This document shows positions 8,503 through 14,334 of a stretch of 30,133 nucleotides of DNA, in pieces. The DNA is taken from positions 1 through 30,133 of the forward strand of contig URNI01000012.1 in NCBI GenBank assembly GCA_900549135.1, written 5' to 3'. The position numbers were made by a program, and so were the translations under genes. The notes beneath the pieces are model-generated. The model did no database searches, was not told where the DNA came from, and was given only the letters and a program-made list of their open reading frames with translations. The first letter of the stretch is position 1. Every line of letters begins with the position of its first letter. The stretch is from an uncultured Collinsella sp. (GTDB taxonomy: Bacteria; Actinomycetota; Coriobacteriia; Coriobacteriales; Coriobacteriaceae).

Positions 8503-8537
8503 GGGGCCGATCGGTTTAGGACCGAGGCCCCTATTTT
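8503..8537 (+). terminator. Rho-independent terminator after the aminotransferase
   Basis: GGGGCC (8503-8508) pairs with GGCCCC (8526-8531), and inside it TCGGT pairs with ACCGA across a two-base bulge. TATTTT follows. It closes the cyclodeaminase-aminotransferase operon. Confidence 0.8.
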
Positions 8538-8575
8538 CTCTCAAGGCTACCGAACACTTTTGTCATATTAGGTGT

Positions 8576-8612
8576 CCACGGGGTCGTATCGCTGCGACGC
8601 CGTGGGCATAAT
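8576..8612 (+). promoter_or_regulatory. Inverted repeat over a likely promoter of the two-component operon
   Basis: CCACGGGGTCG (8576-8586) and CGACGCCGTGG (8595-8605) are inverted arms matching at 10 of 11 positions around an 8-bp spacer. CATAAT (8607-8612) follows at once and can serve as a -10. No good -35 exists, since the repeat occupies that position. An inverted repeat replacing the -35 is what a promoter activated or repressed by a dimeric regulator looks like; autoregulation by the response regulator is an inference. Confidence 0.5.
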
Positions 8613-8650
8613 GGTGTGGAAAGTGCAAGTTACGCGAAATGGGAGGACAC

Positions 8651-9322
8651 ATGGCGCTGATCTATGTCGTTGAGGACGACGAGCCCATTCGTCGTGAGCT
8701 TGTCGACATCCTTGCCCGCGCCGGGTTTGAAGTCGAGGCCTGCGAATCGTTCGAACATGTCTCGCGCGATATTCTCGCCGCTGCGCCCGACCTGGTGCTG
8801 CTTGACCTCACGCTTCCTGTCAAAGACGGCCAGCACGTCTGCCACGAGGTTCGCCGCGATTCCGAGGTTCCCATCATCGTCCTCACCTCGCGCACGACCG
8901 AGATCGACGAGGTCATGGCCATGACGCTCGGCGCGGACGACTTTGTTCCCAAGCCCTACAGCGCGCGCGTGCTCGTGGCCCGCATCAATGCCTTGCTGCG
9001 TCGCACCGCGGCGGCGGGCGAGCACAGCACACTCGTACACAAGGGACTGGGGCTCGACCTCGCACGCTCCATGGTCACCAACACGCAAACCGGCACCAGT
9101 ACCGAGCTCACCAAAAACGAGCTGCGTATCCTCTCGCTGCTTCTGAGCCGCGCGGGCAAGATCGTCTCGCGTTCGGCCATCATGCAGGACCTGTGGGACT
9201 CCGACGCCTTCGTGGACGACAATACGCTCACCGTCAACATCAACCGCCTGCGCACCACGCTCGAAAAAATCGGCATCAAGGGGTATTTGACAACGCACCG
9301 CGGCCAAGGCTATTCGGTCTAG
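8651..9322 (+). CDS. OmpR-family response regulator
   Basis: The 223-residue protein has a receiver domain (1-115) with the acidic pair Asp9-Asp10, phosphoacceptor Asp52 in LLDLTLP, Thr79 and Lys101 in PKPY. A winged-helix OmpR/PhoB effector domain follows (about 125-223), with ELTKNELRIL, IMQDLWD, VDDNTLTVNINRLR and the closing THRGQGYSV. All key residues are intact. The ATG at 8651 has GGGAGGAC at ideal spacing; an ATG four codons earlier has none. The histidine kinase gene starts nine bases after the stop, so the two are cotranscribed. The DNA-binding domain sequence resembles BceR/GraR-type regulators of cell-envelope stress, but no transporter is encoded nearby. Confidence 0.95.
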   Translation: MALIYVVEDDEPIRRELVDILARAGFEVEACESFEHVSRDILAAAPDLVLLDLTLPVKDGQHVCHEVRRDSEVPIIVLTSRTTEIDEVMAMTLGADDFVPKPYSARVLVARINALLRRTAAAGEHSTLVHKGLGLDLARSMVTNTQTGTSTELTKNELRILSLLLSRAGKIVSRSAIMQDLWDSDAFVDDNTLTVNINRLRTTLEKIGIKGYLTTHRGQGYSV

Positions 9323-9331
9323 GGGCCGGCT

Positions 9332-10375
9332 ATGTCGTTTGGCAAGTTCTTTAAAGACGCGCTGCTTCCCGTCGCCGTGTGGACGTGCGGCGTGCTGCTG
9401 AGCTGCTTTGTGCTGACGGTCGCCGGTGCACCCGTTTCTATTGTGGTCGTGGCGGTTGGCGTGTCCTTTATCTTCGGTATGCTCGGCATCGTGGTCGAGT
9501 ACGCTCGCCGTCGCCGTTTTCTGCGTCAGTTGGAGCGCGCGGCCGAGGAGCTCGAGAGTCCCGCATGGGTGCAGGAGATGGTGCAATGCCCGACCTATGC
9601 CGAGGGCGAGCTCGAGTACGAGGTCTTGCGCCGGGTGGGCAAAGCCGCTTGCGACGAGGTTGCCGAAGGCCGGCGTCAGACCGATGACTATCGCGACTAT
9701 ATCGAGAGCTGGGTCCACGAGGCCAAGCTGCCCCTGGCGGCGTCCCATCTGATTTTGGAAAACCTGGATGGCAGCGAAGACGACCTGTCGCGTGTGGATG
9801 ACCTGGGTCGCGAGCTGGCTCGCGTGGAGCGCTATATCGACCAGGCGCTGTACTACGCGCGCTCGGAAGTCGTGGAACGCGACTACTTGATTCGCCGCTG
9901 GGATCTCAAGACCCTGGTGACGGGCGCGATTAAGGCCAACGCGCGCGAGCTCATCGCGGCGCACGTGGCCCCGGTGTGCGAGAACCTCGACTTTGAGGTC
10001 TTTACCGACGAGAAGTGGCTCGAGTTTATTCTGGGCCAGCTCATTCAGAACAGCATTAAATATGCGCGCGCGGATGGCGCAAAGATCGTGTTTTCGGGTG
10101 CGTTGCTGGACGAGGGCCTGGCAAGCGAGCGCATCGAGCTTACCGTCGCGGACAACGGCTGCGGCGTGTGTGCGGCAGACCTGCCGCGCGTGTTCGAGAA
10201 GGGCTTTACCGGCGACAACGGCCGCACCACCAAGCGCGCAACGGGCATCGGCCTCTACCTGGTGGCGCGCCTGTGCTCCAAGATGGGCATCGATGTTACC
10301 GCGGCATCCGACTCCGGCGAAGGCTTTGTCGTAACATTCGCCTTCTCGACCAACAAGTTCCAATACTTTGAGTAG
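9332..10375 (+). CDS. Short sensor histidine kinase, BceS-like (intramembrane-sensing type)
   Basis: The 347-residue kinase has two N-terminal transmembrane helices (about residues 11-31 and 35-55) joined by only a few residues, so there is no extracellular sensor domain. The dimerisation/phosphoacceptor region carries His129 in WVHEAKLPL, the W-x-H-E-x-K-x-P form typical of BceS/VanS-like intramembrane-sensing kinases. The ATPase domain has the N box (QLIQNSIKYA, Asn240), G1 (ADNGCGV, Asp274), an F box with GFTG, and G2 (ATGIGLYL, 303-310). All catalytic boxes are intact. Kinases of this class normally sense through an adjacent BceAB-type ABC transporter that flags antimicrobial peptides; none is adjacent here, as hipBA follows. 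The partner may be elsewhere or the stimulus may differ. Confidence 0.9.
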   Translation: MSFGKFFKDALLPVAVWTCGVLLSCFVLTVAGAPVSIVVVAVGVSFIFGMLGIVVEYARRRRFLRQLERAAEELESPAWVQEMVQCPTYAEGELEYEVLRRVGKAACDEVAEGRRQTDDYRDYIESWVHEAKLPLAASHLILENLDGSEDDLSRVDDLGRELARVERYIDQALYYARSEVVERDYLIRRWDLKTLVTGAIKANARELIAAHVAPVCENLDFEVFTDEKWLEFILGQLIQNSIKYARADGAKIVFSGALLDEGLASERIELTVADNGCGVCAADLPRVFEKGFTGDNGRTTKRATGIGLYLVARLCSKMGIDVTAASDSGEGFVVTFAFSTNKFQYFE

Positions 10376-10439
10376 TCGGGTCGTATGGCGTAGCCGTTCA
10401 GGATCTTCCCATTTAAGAAGAAATCAGGCTTTTCGGCAG

Positions 10440-10463
10440 CTATATTCCTGAACGGGAACATTG
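10440..10463. promoter_or_regulatory. hip operator 1 (distal, degenerate)
   Basis: CTATATTC-N8-GAACATTG. The left arm is perfect and the right arm matches the ideal GAAYATAG at six of eight positions. Its centre is 39 bp upstream of operator 2. Confidence 0.65.
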
Positions 10464-10478
10464 CTAATGTAGTCAACA

Positions 10479-10502
10479 CTATATTCCCGTACATGAACAT
10501 AG
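10479..10502. promoter_or_regulatory. hip operator 2
   Basis: CTATATTC-N8-GAACATAG, extendable to 10-bp arms (10477-10504, CACTATATTC and GAACATAGTG) with one mismatch. The half-site layout, inverted arms around an N8 spacer, is that of HipB operators (E. coli TATCC-N8-GGATA). Confidence 0.8.
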
Positions 10503-10517
10503 TGCTACAGTTTTATA

Positions 10518-10541
10518 CTATGTTCACGGACAGGAATATAG
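10518..10541. promoter_or_regulatory. hip operator 3, overlapping the -10
   Basis: CTATGTTC-N8-GAATATAG. The candidate -10 TATACT (10514-10519) overlaps its left arm and its right arm ends just before the hipB ribosome site (GGAGG), so binding should block transcription. Its centre is exactly 39 bp from that of operator 2. Confidence 0.8.
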
Positions 10542-10552
10542 CTGGAGGCGTC

Positions 10553-10843
10553 ATGAGAACGGTGACAACGATTAAAAAGCTGGATGGGCGCATCAAGCTC
10601 AAACCGTCGGAAGTCGCTTTCTCGGAGCGCACGGTTTTCGATCCCGCCGAGATAGGGAAGGCCCTTAGGCTCAGAAGGCGTGAGCTCGGTTTGACTCAAC
10701 GTGACGTCGCGACTATGACGGGTCGCAGCCTTCGTGTGATTGGTGATATCGAACGGGGGCGGACAACGGTCGAAATTGGTGTCATTTTCGATTACGCCTC
10801 CATCGTGGATATTGATTTTATTCTGAAGGTGAGGGGGAAGTAA
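10553..10843 (+). CDS. hipB: HipB-like antitoxin, XRE-family HTH
   Basis: The 96-residue protein carries an XRE helix-turn-helix at about residues 34-90: IGKALRLRRRELGLTQ, DVATMTGRS, then VIGDIERGRTTVEI. This is the usual HipB form in which the antitoxin binds both HipA and the operators. I start at 10553, where TGGAGGCG precedes the ATG; the in-frame ATG at 10493 lies inside operator 2 and has no ribosome site. The stop codon overlaps the hipA start (TAATG), implying translational coupling with the toxin. Arg codons AGG and AGA occur here, against CGC/CGT in neighbours, which together with the AT-rich operators suggests the module was acquired. By family, it neutralises HipA and represses the operon. 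Confidence 0.9.
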   Translation: MRTVTTIKKLDGRIKLKPSEVAFSERTVFDPAEIGKALRLRRRELGLTQRDVATMTGRSLRVIGDIERGRTTVEIGVIFDYASIVDIDFILKVRGK

Positions 10844-12135
10844 TGGATGGCACGCTGTTCGTTCACCGTGAGTTTAATGGGTCTTACCAGCTGGTTGGCA
10901 TATTGGAGGAACATGCGGGGTTTCCGGCATTCACCTATAGCCCCAAATATCTCGAGAGCGGTGATGCGGCGCCGATTTCGATCTCGCTGCCGTTGTCGGC
11001 CGAGGCATTTAGTCTGGACGCAACGGGCTCCTTTTTCTCTGGCATCATTCCGGAGGGGCAGCTCAACAGGGACCTTGAGAAAAGGGCGCGAGCGGAACGC
11101 GGAGATTACTTCAAGGTGCTCGATTTAGTCCGCGATGAACCTGTCGGCGCTCTGGTTTTGACGCGAGAGCCTTCGGCCGACAGTCTCGAAATGGGCTATG
11201 AAGAGATAGGTGAGGGACAGCTAAGCGGGCTGGCATACGCGCCGGCGGAGGTTGCTTTTGATTTAGCGCTAGAGAGTCGAATCTCCCTTGCAGGTGCTCA
11301 GGCGAAGGTCGGTCTCTACCATACGGGCGATGACCCATGTGGCGGATGGTACCTGCCTCATGGAGCGGCCCCATCCACGCACATTCTCAAGGCGGGATCG
11401 AAAACGTTCCCGGGCGAGACGGTGTGCGAAGCGATGTGCGTGAGAGCCGCCTCTCTGATGGACCTATCGGCCGAAGAGTGTTTTCTTGTCCGAGTTGAGG
11501 ATGCCGAGCCAATTATCGCCGTGAAGCGATTTGACCGAGTAACGCCTGATGCTGGACGCTCGGTTGACGGATTGCCAATTCCGTACCGTTTGCACCAGGA
11601 AGATGTTTGTCAGGCCAAGGGTATCTCGCGTGAGCTTAAATATGAGCCGACGGGCGTCAATTACCTGGGGCTTATCGTCGATGCGGTGCGAAGGGCGTCG
11701 ACGAATCAAATGGAGGACAGGTTCCTTGTCGGCTATAACCAGCTGTTCGACTATGCCGTAGGTAACTGCGATAACCATCTAAAGAACTGGTCGCTCGTAT
11801 GGGACGAAAGTTGGAAGCAGGTGAGGTTGGCGCCGCTCTATGACGTGCTGTGCACAACGGTTTACCCCAGTCTCGTTCGTGAGATGGGCGTCTCGTTTGG
11901 TGGGAGCCGCAAGATTGACGACGTAACGCGTGGGTCGGTGATGAGCCAAATGATTGAGCCGGGTTTGCCTGGGGGAATTGTCGCCGGAATGATTGCTGAT
12001 ACCTGCAATGAGGTTCCAGACGCGCTAAGAGACGCGGCGCGCGGTCTCAAAGAAGAGGGTTTTCCCGAGGCGGAGGTAATGTTCGAGAAGATCATTCCAG
12101 AAGTGCAAGCTCGTCTAAGCAGGATCGCCTTATAA
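10843..12135 (+). CDS. hipA: HipA-family serine/threonine kinase toxin
   Basis: HipA kinases phosphorylate a host protein (glutamyl-tRNA synthetase in E. coli) and halt growth. This 430-residue protein has both parts: an N-terminal HipA_N/couple domain (about 1-110) and the kinase domain (about 140-400). Ser148 in ISLAGAQAK matches the autophosphorylated Ser150 of the E. coli P-loop. Lys183 in THILK is the ATP-binding lysine, Asp310 in GNCDNHLKN the catalytic base, and Asp334 in LYDVL the metal ligand. All are present, so it should be active. Length is typical of single-chain HipA. It overlaps hipB by one base and ends just before a strong terminator. Its substrate in this host is unknown. 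Confidence 0.93.
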   Translation: MDGTLFVHREFNGSYQLVGILEEHAGFPAFTYSPKYLESGDAAPISISLPLSAEAFSLDATGSFFSGIIPEGQLNRDLEKRARAERGDYFKVLDLVRDEPVGALVLTREPSADSLEMGYEEIGEGQLSGLAYAPAEVAFDLALESRISLAGAQAKVGLYHTGDDPCGGWYLPHGAAPSTHILKAGSKTFPGETVCEAMCVRAASLMDLSAEECFLVRVEDAEPIIAVKRFDRVTPDAGRSVDGLPIPYRLHQEDVCQAKGISRELKYEPTGVNYLGLIVDAVRRASTNQMEDRFLVGYNQLFDYAVGNCDNHLKNWSLVWDESWKQVRLAPLYDVLCTTVYPSLVREMGVSFGGSRKIDDVTRGSVMSQMIEPGLPGGIVAGMIADTCNEVPDALRDAARGLKEEGFPEAEVMFEKIIPEVQARLSRIAL

Positions 12136-12137
12136 CA

Positions 12138-12175
12138 AAAACGTGCCGCCCCAAACAAAACGTGCCGCCCCAAAC
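12138..12175. repeat. Tandem 19-bp duplication at the hipA terminator
   Basis: AAAACGTGCCGCCCCAAAC occurs twice in direct succession (12138-12156 and 12157-12175). Each copy contains a complete left arm of the terminator stem, so the right arm can pair with either copy. Confidence 0.85.
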
Positions 12176-12195
12176 GGGGCGGCACGCCATTTTTC
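12161..12195 (+). terminator. Rho-independent terminator after hipA
   Basis: CGTGCCGCCCC (12161-12171) pairs perfectly with GGGGCGGCACG (12176-12186) around a four-base AAAC loop, followed by CCATTTTTC. It begins 25 bases after the stop codon. Confidence 0.9.
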
Positions 12196-12227
12196 TATCA
12201 GCCAACTCGCTGAAGTAAGGCTGCGAA

Positions 12228-12320
12228 GGCCGCGGGGCCGGGAGGGGTTTCCTAAGGGCACATCCCGCAGCCGCAACGCGGCGAGGACGTGCCCGTGGAA
12301 ACCCCGCAGGCCCCGCGGCC
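12228..12320. repeat. Large imperfect inverted repeat between hipA and uspA
   Basis: GGCCGCGGGGCC (12228-12239) pairs with GGCCCCGCGGCC (12309-12320). Further in, GGGGTTTCC (12244-12252) pairs with GGAAACCCC (12297-12305), and GGGCAC (12256-12261) with GTGCCC (12289-12294), with a small GC hairpin at the tip. The whole 93-base stretch therefore folds into one long interrupted hairpin. It lies 13 bases beyond the 3' end of uspA on the minus strand. There is no T run on either side, so it is not a classic terminator; it may be a mobile palindromic repeat or an mRNA-end stabiliser. Confidence 0.75.
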
Positions 12321-12333
12321 GGTGGGAGCAACG

Positions 12334-12771
12334 CTACTTCACGACCAAAATGTCGCAGTCCGTGTTGCGCAGCAGGAACGTCGAAATCGAACCCAGCAGC
12401 GCATACTTGATCGAGGACAGGCCGCGGGCGCCGCAGAGCACCAGGTCGGGCTTAACCACGTCGAGCATCTCGTCCTTGAGCGTCTCGCGAATACGGCCGG
12501 CGCGAATCATGACCTCGACCTCGGGAATATCGGGATTGGCCTTGGCCTCTTCGAGCTGCTTGGCGATGGAGTTCTTAAATGCCTCCTCTAGGCCGTTGAC
12601 CAGGTCGACCGGATAGGAACCGGCGCTCTCGAGCGCCGTGGAATCGATAACGTGGCCGATGATTAGCTTGGCGCCGTTGTTCGCGGCGACCTTGATGGCG
12701 CGTGCGAGCACAAAATCCTGCTGCTCAGTACCGTCGAGTGAAACAAATACCTTGGTGTAGCCCTCGTTCAT
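12334..12771 (-). CDS. Universal stress protein (UspA family)
   Basis: A single-domain 145-residue Usp. The N-terminal strand KVFVSLDGTEQQ, LIIGHVID and the C-terminal ATP-binding signature (G-x-x-G then nine residues, G-S/T: GARGLSSIKYALLGSIST, about residues 113-130) mark the ATP-binding subclass. The end ILVVK is usual. Such proteins accumulate under starvation and stress and act through ATP binding; the partner is not evident. AAGGAGGAA precedes the ATG. It is monocistronic, convergent with hipA and divergent from uppP. On the minus strand a -10-like TATAAC (at 12862-12867) lies upstream. Confidence 0.93.
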   Translation of the reverse strand: MNEGYTKVFVSLDGTEQQDFVLARAIKVAANNGAKLIIGHVIDSTALESAGSYPVDLVNGLEEAFKNSIAKQLEEAKANPDIPEVEVMIRAGRIRETLKDEMLDVVKPDLVLCGARGLSSIKYALLGSISTFLLRNTDCDILVVK

Positions 12772-13019
12772 GGTTTCCTCCTTGGTCTATCGCACGGGCG
12801 CGGGGCTCGTGCATCGGGCGGGCGCGGGCGCGTCGGCCGCCGGACACTTTATCTTGTTGCAGTTATACCCAAGGATTTGGGTTTGACCGCTCGCAATTCT
12901 GTGAACGGGCGAGTTTTTTGGTAAGGGTAGGCGCAGGCGCGCCGCCAACGGTTGATAATGGGACATCGCCCGCACCGTCCGCAGAACAATATCGGCGGGT
13001 GTCTAACGAGGGGGTCCCT
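12772..13019. promoter_or_regulatory. uspA / uppP divergent intergenic region
   Basis: For uspA, TATAAC on the minus strand (12862-12867) is a likely -10, preceded by the inverted repeat ACCCAA-N4-TTGGGT (12867-12882), a possible operator. For uppP, GATAAT (12954-12959) is a likely -10 with no convincing -35. The rest is GC-rich sequence with nothing recognisable. Confidence 0.35.
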
Positions 13020-14000
13020 TTGGATATTATCGAGCTTCTAAAATCTGCCTTCATGGGCCTGGTCGAGGGCATCACCGAATGGCTGCCTGTTTCGTCGACC
13101 GGTCACATGATCTTGGTGGACGAGTTCGTCAAGATGAACGTGAGCGAGACGTTCTGGAATATGTTCCTGGTCGTGATTCAGCTCGGCGCCATTCTGGCCG
13201 TCTGTGTGCTGTTCTTCCATGAGCTCAATCCGTTCTCGCCCAGCAAGGGCAAGGAGGGCCGTCGCGACACCTGGGTGCTGTGGGGCAAGATTGTGCTCGG
13301 CTGCATTCCCGCCGCGGCGATCGGCCTGCCGCTCAACGACTGGATGGAGGAGCATTTCTACAATGCTCCCGTCGTGGCGCTGGCGCTCATTGTGTACGGC
13401 GTGCTGTTTATCGTGATCGAGAACTGGCGCGCGAGCAAGCGCGAGGAAATGGTCGTTGCCGGTTCGTTTGGTTCGCGTGCTGTGGTGTCGGGTGGACGTC
13501 CTGCCGGTGCGCACTTTGCGGCGCCCGCCGCGGCTACCGCTGAGGATGAGGACGATGACGAGGATCTGGACTTTGGTTCCATCACCACGCTCGAGGATCT
13601 AAGCTGGAAGACTGCGCTGGGTATCGGCTGCTTCCAGGTGCTTTCGCTGATTCCGGGCACGTCGCGCTCCGGCTCCACCATCATCGGTGGCTTGCTGCTG
13701 GGTTGCACGCGCTCGGTGGCGTCTAAGTTCACGTTCTTCCTGGCTATTCCCGTTATGTTTGGCGCAAGTGCGCTCAAGCTGGTCAAGTACTTCATCAAGG
13801 GCGGCACGTTCGGCGCCAACGAGGTCGCTATCCTGGGCGTGGGCTGCGTTGTGGCCTTTGTGGTTTCGCTCATCGCCATCAAGTGGCTCATGGGATTCGT
13901 CCGCCGTCACGACTTTAAGTGCTTCGGTGTTTACCGCATCATCCTGGGCATCGTAGTGCTCGCATACTTCTTCGTTCTGGAGCCGATGCTCGGCCTCTAA
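13020..14000 (+). CDS. uppP: Undecaprenyl-diphosphate phosphatase
   Basis: UppP (BacA) dephosphorylates undecaprenyl pyrophosphate at the membrane to recycle the carrier lipid for peptidoglycan and other polymers; overexpression gives bacitracin resistance. The first signature is GLVEGITEWLPVSSTGH (residues about 13-29) with both conserved Glu residues. The second is PGTSRSGSTI, with the essential Arg and Ser. Several hydrophobic helices follow. I start at TTG 13020: GAGGGGG precedes it by five bases and the protein then begins MDIIELLKSAFMGLVEG as in the family. The 326 residues exceed the usual 270-280 because of an extra loop (about 145-200) rich in Ala, Gly and acidic residues (EDEDDDEDLD). 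It is monocistronic, with its own terminator. Confidence 0.95.
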   Translation: MDIIELLKSAFMGLVEGITEWLPVSSTGHMILVDEFVKMNVSETFWNMFLVVIQLGAILAVCVLFFHELNPFSPSKGKEGRRDTWVLWGKIVLGCIPAAAIGLPLNDWMEEHFYNAPVVALALIVYGVLFIVIENWRASKREEMVVAGSFGSRAVVSGGRPAGAHFAAPAAATAEDEDDDEDLDFGSITTLEDLSWKTALGIGCFQVLSLIPGTSRSGSTIIGGLLLGCTRSVASKFTFFLAIPVMFGASALKLVKYFIKGGTFGANEVAILGVGCVVAFVVSLIAIKWLMGFVRRHDFKCFGVYRIILGIVVLAYFFVLEPMLGL

Positions 14001-14045
14001 CATTAGTCGACGCTGCGCGGCGGCCAGGGCGACAACTTGTCATTC

Positions 14046-14088
14046 AAAGAGGGCGGCGTGACCAAAAGGTCTATGCCGCCCTCTTTTT
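14046..14088 (+). terminator. Rho-independent terminator after uppP
   Basis: AAAGAGGGCGGC (14046-14057) pairs perfectly with GCCGCCCTCTTT (14075-14086), followed by further T residues to 14088. Confidence 0.88.
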
Positions 14089-14334
14089 ATGCCAATTTGT
14101 TCGCCCTGACCGTCGCTCGCTGCTGCTGCCATGACATCGGCGGTTTCGTGATTGTCAATAGATTGGTGCAGACTAATCTGACCCCATTGCGCCAAATCCG
14201 TTGGGGCGGGCCTGACGGCGGCACACGGAGTCGTGGTGTGATTTGCGTCGGTGTCCGCGCGGCTCGGTATACTGGTACGGCTCAAACTATGGCGCTGCCC
14301 GCAGGCGCGCCGTCCGTCAGATGAGGAGTCGCCC
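14089..14334 (+). promoter_or_regulatory. pcrA upstream region with candidate promoter
   Basis: TATACT (14268-14273) is a good -10. TTGCGT (14243-14248) could be its -35, though the spacing of 19 is long. The transcript would start about 55 bases before the pcrA ATG. Further up, AGATT (14160-14164) and AATCT (14175-14179) form a short inverted repeat of unknown meaning; otherwise I see nothing in 14089-14240. Confidence 0.45.

Noticed and set aside
8630..10363. A 577-codon antisense frame across the two-component genes
   Set aside because: Shadow of the plus-strand regulator and kinase, which are complete; no ribosome site or motif.
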